Source: Bellilinea sp034411135 (GTDB taxonomy: Bacteria > Chloroflexota > Anaerolineae > Anaerolineales > Anaerolineaceae). Taken from it: 64,000 nucleotides of DNA. Shown here one piece after another: positions 35,491-44,327 of this stretch; positions within the stretch are counted from its first letter, which is position 1; each line of letters opens with the position of its first letter. The notes under the pieces are model-generated. The model did not search any database. It was not told the DNA's origin and worked only from the letters and a program-made list of their open reading frames with translations. The translations under genes and the position numbers were made by a program. Location: NCBI GenBank assembly GCA_034411135.1, contig DAOUMN010000086.1, positions 23,823 to 87,822 on the forward strand. Direction: 5' to 3'.

Positions 35491-35519
35491 TTGACATGTC
35501 CATTATTTTATATGATAAT
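35491..35519 (+). promoter_or_regulatory. Sigma-70-type promoter for the cyclase operon
   Basis: TTGACA at 35491-35496 and GATAAT at 35514-35519 are separated by 17 bases. The -35 box lies inside a short inverted repeat (TGTCA-GT-TGACA), a possible operator. Transcription would begin near 35526, giving a leader of about 290 bases. Confidence 0.65.
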
Positions 35520-35702
35520 TTTGGTGTTCATCCCACTTTTTCATTAGCGTAATCCACAATCATTTATCTGGTATTTTGAGGATTATATGCCGGTTCAGAC
35601 ACTTTCCCATCTGGGTTGGATTATGTTTACGATCAGTATTCATTCTGTCCAATTGCGATGGATGGTCATGCGGACACAACCTCAATAAAGTCATTATCGT
35701 GT

Positions 35703-35735
35703 CAATCTCCCAACCTGTTACGGATTGGGAGATTG
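35703..35735 (+). promoter_or_regulatory. Perfect 11-bp inverted repeat in the cyclase leader
   Basis: CAATCTCCCAA and TTGGGAGATTG are exact reverse complements with an 11-base loop. It ends about 80 bases before the cyclase ATG. There is no T-run after it, so it is more likely an operator or RNA regulatory hairpin than a terminator. Confidence 0.6.
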
Positions 35736-35815
35736 TTATTTGTCAACGTATTCGGCGTTATTTGAATTTGGAAAAGAAGCACCAGAAACCTGATCAATAA
35801 ATAAGGAGCAGAATT

Positions 35816-36697
35816 ATGAAACTGATTGATCTCACCATCCCCCTTGGTATTGGCACTCCTCCCTGGCCAACGTACGAGCCTTTGCAAGTTAAGTATTTCA
35901 AGCGCTTGGCACCGAACGGTGCCAACGGTCAGGTAATGACCCATTCCAATCATTTGGGGACGCATTTGGATGGTGAAATTCACTTCCATACCCCCGGCAA
36001 GGATATGGCTTCGCTGGATATGGATTTCCTGGTTCACGAAGCTGCCATTGTTGACCTTTCGGACGTGTGCGGTGACTATGATGTCTATTCCAGTAAAATG
36101 ATCGAAGATCGGGTAGAAGTGCGCGATGGCGATATTCTCATTATCCACACCGGTTACCATCACTTTGGTTGGGACCAGCCCACGGCGAACGAAGTTCGGT
36201 ATATGGTCATGCACCCCGGTCCTGACCGCGAATTTGCCGATTGGGCAAAAGCCAGGAAGTTGCGCTGGATCGGCGTCGATTGTGGCAGCGCAGATCACCC
36301 GATGAACACTATCATCCGCGATTGGATGCCGCGCCAGACTCGCCAGGCAGAAAAAGTGTTCAAGAAAAAATATGGAATGAGCCTGGGAGAATTTTTTGAT
36401 GACAGCAAATATCAGTTGATGCATCTGGAAATGTTCCCATACGGGATCATTCATGCGGAATGCATTGGTGGCGATTTGGATTTGCTCCTCAACCGGCGGG
36501 TCACGGTGGGTTTCTTCCCGTGGCGCTTTGTGGACGGGGAAGCTAGCATTGGTCGTTGTGTGGCAATGGTTGATGACGACGAGTACGAAGAACTTATGAA
36601 AAAGAAAGCGGAACTTCCGAAGACGAAATTCGGTGATGCAACTAACCCGGCGCATGTCGAAAGCATCAACGCGATTTCAAAAGCCAACCTGGCATAA
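35816..36697 (+). CDS. Cyclase family protein (kynurenine formamidase-like hydrolase)
   Basis: A 293-aa metal-dependent hydrolase. HLGTHLDGEIHF carries the HxGTHxD metal-binding motif that defines the cyclase/KynB family, with the usual start LIDLTIPL. KynB removes formyl groups from N-formylkynurenine; other members act on isatin or cyclic amides. AAGGAG lies at good distance from the ATG. It pairs with the GNAT-like gene 32 bases later. No tryptophan-degradation genes are nearby, so the substrate is open. Confidence 0.85.
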   Translation: MKLIDLTIPLGIGTPPWPTYEPLQVKYFKRLAPNGANGQVMTHSNHLGTHLDGEIHFHTPGKDMASLDMDFLVHEAAIVDLSDVCGDYDVYSSKMIEDRVEVRDGDILIIHTGYHHFGWDQPTANEVRYMVMHPGPDREFADWAKARKLRWIGVDCGSADHPMNTIIRDWMPRQTRQAEKVFKKKYGMSLGEFFDDSKYQLMHLEMFPYGIIHAECIGGDLDLLLNRRVTVGFFPWRFVDGEASIGRCVAMVDDDEYEELMKKKAELPKTKFGDATNPAHVESINAISKANLA

Positions 36698-36729
36698 ATC
36701 CACCTTAAACCAATTTTTGGAGGAATACG

Positions 36730-37455
36730 ATGAGATTACCAACCCCTGAACGTGTAACAGAACAAAAAATCACCTTTGATGTTGAGGAGATCGAGCCTAT
36801 CCTGCAGGCGCCGCCGATGGATTTGAAGCCCTGGCCCGGTGCTATGGTGCCCCTCAAAGACGGTCGCATCATGTACATCCGCGAAGCCAAGATGGAAGAA
36901 GCACCGATGATGATGGAGTACATGAAGAAGGTCATGGAAGCCGATCACGACTTCTATGACATTGTTGGTGCGCGGGTATATGCGGAGATCCTTGGTTGGT
37001 ACCGTAAACGCCTGAAGGACCCCTACACACTGGTTGGTTTGATTGATGGATTGTGGGCGGGTTTTGCCAATGGCCGCTTGTTGAATGAAGATGTCAACAT
37101 CAGCCTTCACACAATGGCATTAATCCGCGGTGGGCGTATCGGGGCAGTTATGTACTACGCCAAAGCCTACTATGGCTTCGAAATCCTGGGCAACAAGGAA
37201 TGGTGGGCAACCTACGAAAGCTACAATGGTTGGATGCGCTGGGGTATTGGCATGGCTCAACCCAGCTACCCCTGGCCGGAATATCAGCACGAGCTAGGCG
37301 GTGCGCGTGTTTATTATGTGACCAAGAAATACTGGGATAAAGTTGTCAAGGAATACGTCCGCCAAATGACCGGCACAGATCTGGTCTTCGATGTGCCCGA
37401 TGAAGTTATCAAGGCGAACGAAGTCATGCGCGTTCCAGATGAGGTTCTGGTCTAA
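36730..37455 (+). CDS. GNAT-like protein of unknown function
   Basis: A 241-aa soluble protein with GGAGG before its ATG. The central part (IMYIREAKMEEAPMMMEYM, then LVGLIDGLWAGFANGR and HTMALIRGGRIGAVMYYAK) follows the strand and helix order of a GNAT acyltransferase, but the acetyl-CoA loop is not convincing. It is rich in Tyr and Trp in the second half. Its gene follows the cyclase gene by 32 bases and is closed by a strong terminator, so the two form a dedicated pair. I cannot name a substrate. Confidence 0.6.
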   Translation: MRLPTPERVTEQKITFDVEEIEPILQAPPMDLKPWPGAMVPLKDGRIMYIREAKMEEAPMMMEYMKKVMEADHDFYDIVGARVYAEILGWYRKRLKDPYTLVGLIDGLWAGFANGRLLNEDVNISLHTMALIRGGRIGAVMYYAKAYYGFEILGNKEWWATYESYNGWMRWGIGMAQPSYPWPEYQHELGGARVYYVTKKYWDKVVKEYVRQMTGTDLVFDVPDEVIKANEVMRVPDEVLV

Positions 37456-37472
37456 GCATATTCAGTCATCCC

Positions 37473-37507
37473 GGCAGAGCCAGTATTCACTGGCTCTGCC
37501 TTTTTTT
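37473..37507 (+). terminator. Terminator of the cyclase operon
   Basis: GGCAGAGCCAGT (37473-37484) and ACTGGCTCTGCC (37489-37500) form a perfect 12-bp stem with loop ATTC, followed directly by seven T. It closes the cyclase/GNAT pair and rules out starts of the next gene upstream of it. Confidence 0.95.
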
Positions 37508-37519
37508 CGAGAATATTCC

Positions 37520-38620
37520 TTGACTGCATCGATCCAGTATCTGCGAAAGTCCGCGCCTCGAACTGTATTACGTTGGCTGGGCAGGTTGTTCTTTCCGCTG
37601 CTGGCGGATATACAAATTCTTGGTAGAGAGAATCTGCCTCTTAGGGGACCTGCCATCCTGGTCGGCAATCATTCCGCTGTGCTTGAGGTGGTAATGCTGG
37701 CAGTATATTCTCCCTTGGCGGTGGAATTTCTAGGTACCGGGGATATTCCGATTGATGCGCGTTTTTCCTGGCTGGCAAATTTGTATGGATTCATTCCTGT
37801 GAAGCGTGGCAGTGTCGACCGGGCTGCCATTCATACTGCTTTAGGCGTGCTGAGGCAGGGGGGCGTGGTGGGCATCTTCCCGCAGGGTGGGATTTGGGGA
37901 GCATCTGCCACCCAAGGGCGTACCGGTGTGGCTCTATTGGGGAATTTATCTGCTGCGCCGGTGGTGCCGATTGGTTTTGGCGGAGTGCGCGGCGGGCTCG
38001 AAAAGATGATGAAATTGAAACGTCCTCGTTTGACGATGAATGTAGGTAAACCATTTCTACTGAAAAATTCACCGCAGAAAAATTTGAATTCCAAAGTCCA
38101 ATTGAAGCTGGATACTGCCTTCGTGATGAACGAGATCGAGAAGTTAATCCCTGCGGATGAATTCGAAAAAGAGATACGTACAGCAGAATGGTTTGACGTG
38201 ATGATCGGAACGGATCACGAACGAGGTAAGTCGCTCTTTGGGATTAGCGAGGCGGATAGACAGGCGTTGGGCATGTTATTTCATTATCCAATATTATTGG
38301 ATGCTCTGGCCAGAAATGTTAAGTTGCCAGTGACCAGCCTGCAACAAATTGGTGAACCGCATCCGGCAGTTGAAATTCGCCAGGCATTATGCGCCATTTT
38401 GAATTACTTGGAAACAACCAATCCTGGTTTTTTTACGTACCGTTTTGGGGTGGAAGCAGGCTTACGGGTTCAACAAGCGCTGAAAGGATTGTCAAAGCAG
38501 CTTTTGGAAATCGGTGATCAGCCACTCGATCTGGTCATTATTCCTCGGTATGGGTATACCAATGAGAACGGTGTCCAGCTGGAATACTCCGGTGTCAATT
38601 CCTTGCACCCCGGCTATTGA
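37520..38620 (+). CDS. Lysophospholipid acyltransferase (PlsC)-like protein
   Basis: The frame is open further upstream but that part contains the terminator of the previous operon, so the first reasonable start is TTG 37520, giving 366 aa. NHSAVLEVV occupies the HX4D acyl-transfer motif with Glu instead of Asp, and GIFPQGGIWG replaces FPEGTRS. The FIPVKRG segment (motif II) and a C-terminal extension of about 180 residues follow. It probably acylates a glycerophospholipid or another lipid at the membrane; the altered motifs leave the reaction open. Confidence 0.7.
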   Translation: MTASIQYLRKSAPRTVLRWLGRLFFPLLADIQILGRENLPLRGPAILVGNHSAVLEVVMLAVYSPLAVEFLGTGDIPIDARFSWLANLYGFIPVKRGSVDRAAIHTALGVLRQGGVVGIFPQGGIWGASATQGRTGVALLGNLSAAPVVPIGFGGVRGGLEKMMKLKRPRLTMNVGKPFLLKNSPQKNLNSKVQLKLDTAFVMNEIEKLIPADEFEKEIRTAEWFDVMIGTDHERGKSLFGISEADRQALGMLFHYPILLDALARNVKLPVTSLQQIGEPHPAVEIRQALCAILNYLETTNPGFFTYRFGVEAGLRVQQALKGLSKQLLEIGDQPLDLVIIPRYGYTNENGVQLEYSGVNSLHPGY

Positions 38621-38626
38621 ATCGGG

Positions 38627-39847
38627 TCAGGCTTTAACCTGCAATGAAAAATTTTTGATTGCCATTGCCGCGATCGTCCGTCCAATGCTGATCGAGGCAG
38701 TCGCTGCCGGTGAGGGTGCGTTGAGTACGTGGATCATGCCGGGGGCTTCGACAATCCGGAAGTCATCGACCAGCAAGCCGTTTGGCTCCAGCGCCTGTGC
38801 GCGTACACCAGCACCGCTGCGGTGAACATCTTCTTCGTGCAGGTCGGGTACCAGCTTTTGCAGCGCGGCAACGAAAGCTTTTTTGGACAGCGAGCGGTAA
38901 AATTCACCAAAACCAGTTTTCCAATATTTGAGTGCCATGCGCCAAAAGCCGATATAAGTTGCGTACGTAGCAACATCGCTAATCGAGATGTTGCTCATCT
39001 TATACCCTTCGCGCTTGAAAGCTAAAACAGCATTGGGGCCGGCTTCGATGCCGCCTGTTACCCGGCGGGTAAAGTGAACGCCTAAAAACGGGAAGCGAGG
39101 ATCGGGCACTGGATAAATCAGATTTTTTACCAGGTAATGTTTCTCTGGAACGATATCATAATATTCACCGCGAAAAGGAAGGATCTGCAAACCGGGATTG
39201 ACTCCGCAAGTACGCGCGATGCGGTCGGATTGAAGTCCACCGCAGTTGATCAATTGACGGGTGCGGATTTCTCCTTGGGGAGTATGAAGCACCAGTTCAC
39301 CAGAAGCGCGGCTCAGAGAATGAAAAGGTGTTTGGGTGTGGATTTCACCGCCGTTTTGCAGGAAAATTTGCGCATATTTTTCTACAACCTGAACATAATC
39401 CACAATACCAGTTTGCGGGACAAACAAGCCAGCGATCCCAGCAGTGTGGGGTTCATATTCCTGGATTTCTTCGGCGCGCAACCGGCGCAGCCCGGTCAGT
39501 CCGTTGGCAATGCCGCGTTTCTCAAGATTATCCAAAGCAGGCAATTCGTCCTCTTTCAAGGCTACAATGACTTTACCGCAATTTTCGTGGCGGATATTGT
39601 GCTCTGCGCAAAAACGATACAGGGCTTCCCTGCCTTCAACACAGTTGCGGGCTTTTAATGACCCGGGTTTGTAATAGATCCCGGAGTGAATAACACCACT
39701 GTTGTTACCGGTCTGGTGGGCGGCAAGCCGTTTTTCTGATTCCAAGACAAGTATACGCGCCGTGGTTTGTTGGGATAATGCCATGGCAGTTGCGGTGCCC
39801 ACAATTCCGCCACCGATTATGGTGATATCAAACGGGTTGTTGTTCAT
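38627..39847 (-). CDS. lhgO: L-2-hydroxyglutarate oxidase LhgO
   Basis: A 406-aa FAD-dependent oxidoreductase of the DAO family. TIIGGGIVGTATA is the FAD Rossmann motif; QTGNNSGVIHSGIYYKPGS and the HRSGAGVRAQA segment are characteristic of LhgO, which oxidises L-2-hydroxyglutarate to 2-oxoglutarate and passes electrons to the membrane quinone pool. No signal peptide. It is convergent with the acyltransferase-like gene (6-base gap). Operon partners such as glaH are absent. Confidence 0.92.
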   Translation of the reverse strand: MNNNPFDITIIGGGIVGTATAMALSQQTTARILVLESEKRLAAHQTGNNSGVIHSGIYYKPGSLKARNCVEGREALYRFCAEHNIRHENCGKVIVALKEDELPALDNLEKRGIANGLTGLRRLRAEEIQEYEPHTAGIAGLFVPQTGIVDYVQVVEKYAQIFLQNGGEIHTQTPFHSLSRASGELVLHTPQGEIRTRQLINCGGLQSDRIARTCGVNPGLQILPFRGEYYDIVPEKHYLVKNLIYPVPDPRFPFLGVHFTRRVTGGIEAGPNAVLAFKREGYKMSNISISDVATYATYIGFWRMALKYWKTGFGEFYRSLSKKAFVAALQKLVPDLHEEDVHRSGAGVRAQALEPNGLLVDDFRIVEAPGMIHVLNAPSPAATASISIGRTIAAMAIKNFSLQVKA

Positions 39848-39977
39848 AACTACACCCTATATAGACTATCGATTCAGGATAGAATTGGTGTTCTTAATCA
39901 AAAATTATACCTTACGCCAAAATGAGGCAAACGGGACAGGAGGGGGTGAATTAAAAAATAACCCAAAGAGTATCGAT

Positions 39978-40643
39978 CTAGTTAAACCAAGCGGCATGGT
40001 TTGCCTGATGGGGAGGAATGTTCTTGAGGTGCTCAATGACCGCGATTTCGCGCCGATAAAGTCTTCCCAAGCGATAAAGCAGGTGTGCAGCGGTTTCGGA
40101 TTCGAGCAATTCCTGTTTTTCATTGAGTGGCACTTGAAGCAGTGAGGCAGCCATATACAGGATCATCAATGGATCTTCAGGTAGATCGATGTGCTTAGGG
40201 TCGAGATGCAAATCCTCGTCTCCGAGAGTGTTCAGAAGGCGTAGGTAGCGAAATATCCAGGGACGAAACAGCCGCACCCCGCGGGCGACAGCCAGGCTGT
40301 GCGGAATATCCATGGGGATTTCTTCTACTTTGGCAGTCAAATAGGGTAAATCCGTATGGAGAGCGTGCACCTGGAAGCGCTCATCACCCATGGTAAGGAT
40401 GTTCATCCTGCCATCTTCCAGTTGTTCAACTTGCAGGATATTGGCTGTGCATCCGACATGGTAGGGTTTTGCCAATGGGCCCATCGCTTCCAGACCTTGA
40501 CGAATTAAGACGACCCCGAAGGGTTGTTTTTCGTTAATGCAGCGCTGAATCATAGTACGGTAACGCGCTTCAAAGATGTGCAGTGGAAGCGGCATACCTG
40601 GAAACAAAACCGTGTGTAGTGGAAAAAGGCATAATTCACGCAT
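39978..40643 (-). CDS. LON substrate-binding domain protein
   Basis: About 221 aa from ATG 40643 (a TTG 18 bases earlier is possible). ELCLFPLHTVLFPGMPLPLH and IFEARYRTMI are the start of the Lon N-terminal (PUA-like) domain; the protease and ATPase parts of Lon are absent, so this is a stand-alone domain. C-terminal helices make up the rest. Such proteins may recruit substrates or act as adaptors; function is unknown. A TATATAAA stretch lies within 10 bases of the ATG, so the mRNA may be leaderless. Confidence 0.8.
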   Translation of the reverse strand: MRELCLFPLHTVLFPGMPLPLHIFEARYRTMIQRCINEKQPFGVVLIRQGLEAMGPLAKPYHVGCTANILQVEQLEDGRMNILTMGDERFQVHALHTDLPYLTAKVEEIPMDIPHSLAVARGVRLFRPWIFRYLRLLNTLGDEDLHLDPKHIDLPEDPLMILYMAASLLQVPLNEKQELLESETAAHLLYRLGRLYRREIAVIEHLKNIPPHQANHAAWFN

Positions 40644-40825
40644 AATTTTATATAAAAACAACTTTATACCTTAATAGTTTTTAATGCCAGTCATTGTACG
40701 AGGTTCGGCTCATTACACCAGACACTCTTCTGGTTTGGTATAACGCAGGTTGGCGTTGTCGGCAATACATTGTGCATAAAACTTTTGCTCGTAATTGGAT
40801 AATAAAGGGAGGGTATAATGTACCT

Positions 40826-41092
40826 ATGACCTACGAAAGACCGCATATGGATTTCCCGACCATCTTCCGCTTGCGGGTGATTGGGGAAAATAATGACGAT
40901 TTTGCTACATTTGTGTTTGTGCAAGTGCGGAAACTGGTGCCTGAATTGACCGAAGATGGCGTCGATGCGCGCACCAGCAATGGTGGAAAATACCTGGCGG
41001 TAAAAGTGTCTTTTGTGGCGCAATCACGCGATCAACTGGACGCGATTTATTCCCATCTAAGCGCACAAGAACGGGTTTTATTCTTGCTGTGA
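40826..41092 (+). CDS. DUF493 (YbeD-like) family protein
   Basis: An 88-aa protein. MDFPTIFRLRVIGEN, the QVRKLVPEL block and SSNGGKY-like SNGGKYLAVKVSF with DQLDAIYSHLSA are the DUF493 pattern, a small ferredoxin-like fold often near lipoate genes in other bacteria. The start at ATG 40826 fits the family's N-terminus. TATAAT at 40814-40819 is only 6 bases upstream, so transcription may begin at the start codon. No lipoate genes are nearby. Role unknown. Confidence 0.8.
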   Translation: MTYERPHMDFPTIFRLRVIGENNDDFATFVFVQVRKLVPELTEDGVDARTSNGGKYLAVKVSFVAQSRDQLDAIYSHLSAQERVLFLL

Positions 41093-41112
41093 ATTCTTGT
41101 TGCTTCGTGGTT

Positions 41113-41754
41113 TTATTCGCTCTGGCGAGATGCTATCCATCTGCCACTGATCGATTTTTCCAGCAGCATCATGCCGCGGTTGAAAAACAGAGCAAGTAAA
41201 CCTACTGAAACCGCGCCGATCCAAATCTTATCCATTCTACCGGCTTGTGCGATGCCATCGAACAATAACACCCCTAATCCGCCGGCGCCAAATTTTGCGC
41301 CGATGGTGGCTATAGCCACCGAGATCACTGCTGCCAGGCGCACACCTGCTAGAATAATTGGCAAAGCAATGGGAAACTGAACTTTCCAGGCAATTTGTAA
41401 GCGATTCATGCCCATCCCGCGGGCAGCTTCCAGGATGGATGGATCGATTCCGCGCAAACCAGCGAGGATGTTACGCAGAAGGATAATCTGACTGTAGACT
41501 ACCAGGGCAGCCATCACCGAGCGGGCATTCAACCCAAACACCGGGATAAGAAAAATCATCAAAGCAATGCTTGGAATGGTATAAATCAGGTTATAGATGG
41601 CGATCACGACCCCTGAGAGGCGCGGTGAACGATATATCAACCAACCCAATGGCATGGCAATGATAAACGCAATCATCAACGGCAGAATTGCCAACCGGAT
41701 GTGTTCTACGGTCAGTTTTAATACAAAGTCAAAATTGTTGATAAGAAAATTCAT
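41113..41754 (-). CDS. Glycine betaine/choline ABC permease (OpuCB-like)
   Basis: A 213-aa permease with five to six membrane helices; the start at 41754 overlaps the ATPase stop by 4 bases (ATGA). The EAA loop LEAARGMGMNRLQIAWKVQFPIALP and GGLGVLLFDGI near the end are typical of OpuCB/YehW permeases. It pairs with the second permease at 43671 to form the import channel for betaine, choline or similar osmoprotectants. It is the last gene of the five-gene minus-strand unit. Confidence 0.9.
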   Translation of the reverse strand: MNFLINNFDFVLKLTVEHIRLAILPLMIAFIIAMPLGWLIYRSPRLSGVVIAIYNLIYTIPSIALMIFLIPVFGLNARSVMAALVVYSQIILLRNILAGLRGIDPSILEAARGMGMNRLQIAWKVQFPIALPIILAGVRLAAVISVAIATIGAKFGAGGLGVLLFDGIAQAGRMDKIWIGAVSVGLLALFFNRGMMLLEKSISGRWIASRQSE

Positions 41755-42713
41755 CCGGATTCCTGGCTGCAACCGACTTTGCGTAAATCTTCAAACAATA
41801 CCTGACCAATTGCTTCCTTCTGATTGACTACCGTAACAATATTGGTGGAAGGCTGCAACATCAGGGATAAAACCTGCTTGAGATCGCTGCCTAGTGGGAC
41901 AACCGGGTGACTGGCAGGGTTAAAGTTTTCCGGCAAGGGACGCATAATGGTTTCAACGCGCACCAGAGATAACTGGCGTACCCGATCATCGCTATTGAGT
42001 AGTTGGCGGACGAATTCATTGATGGGGTTTGCCAACAGTCCGCATGGAGTATCCTTTTGGACCAGGTGCCCTTTTTCAAGTACGACAATTTCATCCGCCA
42101 GTTTGAGCGCTTCTTCTACATCATGGGTAACAAACAGAATTGTTTTTTTTAGACGACGCTGCAAATCCAGGAGTTGATCTTGAAGACTAGCGCGAGTAAT
42201 CGCGTCAATTGCGCCAAAGGGCTCATCCATCAACATCACCTGGGGATCGGCTGCCAGGGCGCGTGCCAAACCGACCCGTTGTTGCTGCCCACCAGATAAC
42301 TGGGAAGGAAAGCGTTTACGAAAGCTAAGCGGCAATTGCACCAGATCGAGCAATTCATCAATGCGATGGTTAATCTGGTCTCTTTTCCATCCTAATAATT
42401 CAGGCACAACCGCAATATTTTGGGCAATGGTCATGTGAGGGAACAACCCTACCTGTTGAATGACATAGCCGATTTTTCGACGCAATTGGTTGACCTGCAA
42501 GGATAAGACATCCACGCCGTCGATCAAGATCTGCCCAGCGGTAGGTTCGTGCAGGCGGTTGACCATTTTCAACAAAGTGGTTTTTCCGCAACCGGAGGGA
42601 CCAAGGAAAACCACAAATGATCCCTCCGGTATTTCAAGGTTGATCCCGTCAATTGCGGGTTGCGTTGTTCGAGCGTATTGTTTACTGACGCTGATGAAGC
42701 GGATTGAGGACAT
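41751..42713 (-). CDS. Glycine betaine/choline ABC ATPase (OpuCA-like)
   Basis: A 320-aa ATPase. Walker A GPSGCGKTTLL, Q-loop YVIQQVGLFPH, signature LSGGQQQRVGLARAL, Walker B MLMDEPFGAID and switch FVTHDVEEAL are all intact. Beyond residue 240 a shortened CBS-like tail (about 80 aa) contains one recognisable CBS-type stretch rather than the full pair seen in OpuCA, which may alter osmotic gating. It is preceded by the binding-protein gene (18 bases) and coupled to the next permease. Confidence 0.92.
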   Translation of the reverse strand: MSSIRFISVSKQYARTTQPAIDGINLEIPEGSFVVFLGPSGCGKTTLLKMVNRLHEPTAGQILIDGVDVLSLQVNQLRRKIGYVIQQVGLFPHMTIAQNIAVVPELLGWKRDQINHRIDELLDLVQLPLSFRKRFPSQLSGGQQQRVGLARALAADPQVMLMDEPFGAIDAITRASLQDQLLDLQRRLKKTILFVTHDVEEALKLADEIVVLEKGHLVQKDTPCGLLANPINEFVRQLLNSDDRVRQLSLVRVETIMRPLPENFNPASHPVVPLGSDLKQVLSLMLQPSTNIVTVVNQKEAIGQVLFEDLRKVGCSQESG

Positions 42714-42731
42714 GCTGGGAATTCCCGAAAT

Positions 42732-43637
42732 TTATTTGAGCAATCCCTGTTGTTGCAGGAATTCACGAGCTACATCGGCAGGTTCGCGCTGCTTACCGGA
42801 TACCTCGTAGTTCAATTGCTGCATGACGCTGTCAGTGAGGAAGGGGGCAAGGCTGTTAAGGACTTCTGCAATTTTCGGATTGGCATCGAGAACATCCTTG
42901 CGCACAACCGGAGCTACCTGATAAGGCGGCCATAAACCTTGATCATCAACCAGTACCACCAGATCGAATGCAGCGATCTCGCCATCCGTGCCAAAGGCGA
43001 CGGTGACATCTGCCTGGTTTTCGTTGATGGCTTGGTATCGCAAACCCGGATCGACAGATTTGTATTCTTTGAAACTAAAATTGCCATACACGCTGCGCAT
43101 TCCCGGCAGGCCATCCTCACGCTCCTGGAATTCAGGTGGTCCTACCATAACCAATTCGGATGCTTTGGCAACCAGATCGGAAATAGTAACGATACCCAAT
43201 TCAGAAGCGCGGGTTTGTTTCATCGCAACCGCCTGTGTGTTGTTCATGGGTGCCGGATCGAGCCACACCAGGTTGAATTGATCCGCGTAGGAGCTTTTTA
43301 CTGTGTTGTACACCGTAGCCGGATCGGTGTTGACGGGCAGCTTGAGAACGGTCAATAATCCGGTACCGGTATATTCCGGATAGAGGTCAATTTCGTTGGA
43401 CACGAGAGCCTGTTGCGCAACCGGTGTTCCACCAAGGTTGAGCTTACGCTCCACTTTGAACCCGTTTGCTTCCAGGAGTTGGGCATACATCTCTCCCAGG
43501 ATGAATTGTTCAGTGAAATCTTTGGAAGCAACCCGAATAGCAGGGGCTGAACCACTACCCCCCGGCGAACAAGCGACAGTTAGAACAGTTACCAGCAATA
43601 AGCTGGCAATTAATTGAACAAGTGTTTTCGGTTTCAT
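42732..43637 (-). CDS. Glycine betaine/choline-binding lipoprotein (OpuCC/OsmF-like)
   Basis: A 301-aa lipoprotein: signal peptide with lipobox TVAC, then the OpuAC fold. VASKDFTEQFILGEMYAQLL and NEIDLYPEYTGTGL are the family's ligand-site landmarks, and AFGTDGEIAAFDLVVLVDD is the hinge region. It captures quaternary amines outside the membrane for the permeases encoded on both sides. It lies between the two permease genes in the operon. Confidence 0.93.
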   Translation of the reverse strand: MKPKTLVQLIASLLLVTVLTVACSPGGSGSAPAIRVASKDFTEQFILGEMYAQLLEANGFKVERKLNLGGTPVAQQALVSNEIDLYPEYTGTGLLTVLKLPVNTDPATVYNTVKSSYADQFNLVWLDPAPMNNTQAVAMKQTRASELGIVTISDLVAKASELVMVGPPEFQEREDGLPGMRSVYGNFSFKEYKSVDPGLRYQAINENQADVTVAFGTDGEIAAFDLVVLVDDQGLWPPYQVAPVVRKDVLDANPKIAEVLNSLAPFLTDSVMQQLNYEVSGKQREPADVAREFLQQQGLLK

Positions 43638-43670
43638 TGAAAACCTCCGGTAATATTAATTCCGCCCCGG

Positions 43671-44327
43671 TTAAGCCGGGATCGGTTGAGATAATCGCTG
43701 AACAGTTGCAAGCAGACCTTCTACCAGCAAGGTCAACAAAGCCACTGGCACAGCACCAACTAACAGAATACTGTAATCGTACAACGCAAATCCACGCGTA
43801 ATATAAATCCCCAAACCACCGCTGCCAACGAATGCTGCCAGCGTGGCACTGGCAATCACATCGACCGATGCAATACGTACACCGGTAAGGATAACAGGGA
43901 TGGCGAGGGGAAATTCCACATGGAAAAGAGTTTGAAGTGGTGACATTCCCATTCCGCGTGCTGCTTCAAGGATGGCTGGGTCAAGTGTGCGGAAAGCCGC
44001 ATCGGTGTTAATCAGGATCGGCGGCATTGCCAGTAAGGTAAGCGCAACCACCGCCGACTGTGCGGTCAATCCTAAATAGGGAATAATCAGGAAAAGGACC
44101 GCCAGGCTGGGTAATACCCGCATGCCGTTAATCAAATTCATCAAGGTCAGGGTGGCAAATTTGGAGCGGGAAGTCCAGATGCCGAGCGGGACGCACAATA
44201 CCAAGGCAATACCTAACGCAGCGCCAGCCAGAAAGATGTGATCCCGAACTGCTGCCCAGAACTCAACCTGGCGAGCATTGAAATAAAGAAAACCCTGTTG
44301 AAGGGTTTGGAGCAGCGAATCTACCAC
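43671..44327 (-). CDS. Glycine betaine/choline ABC permease (OpuCD-like)
   Basis: A 218-aa permease with about six membrane helices, the partner of the permease at 41113. The EAA loop is LEAARGMGMSPLQTLFHVEFPLAIP, nearly identical in layout to the other, showing a gene duplication. The start is GTG 44327, overlapping the DUF427 gene by 7 bases. GGLGIYITRGFALYD marks the C-terminal membrane part. First transporter gene in the operon. Confidence 0.9.
   Translation of the reverse strand: MVDSLLQTLQQGFLYFNARQVEFWAAVRDHIFLAGAALGIALVLCVPLGIWTSRSKFATLTLMNLINGMRVLPSLAVLFLIIPYLGLTAQSAVVALTLLAMPPILINTDAAFRTLDPAILEAARGMGMSPLQTLFHVEFPLAIPVILTGVRIASVDVIASATLAAFVGSGGLGIYITRGFALYDYSILLVGAVPVALLTLLVEGLLATVQRLSQPIPA

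Larger units (their letters stand above)
35447..35815. other. Intergenic region upstream of the cyclase operon
   Basis: About 370 bases without a convincing gene. An open frame of 74 codons at 35576-35800 has no ribosome site, is Cys/Arg-rich and looks random. The region contains a good promoter (35491-35519) and a perfect 11-bp inverted repeat (35703-35735), both listed separately, so it is mainly a long leader for the cyclase transcript. Confidence 0.6.

Noticed and set aside
35576..35800. 74-codon open frame before the cyclase gene
   Set aside because: No ribosome site, unusual composition, and it overlaps the inverted repeat in the leader; looks like chance.
37391..37519. Longer N-terminus for the PlsC-like protein
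   Set aside because: This part covers the end of the GNAT-like gene and a perfect terminator hairpin, so it is not coding.
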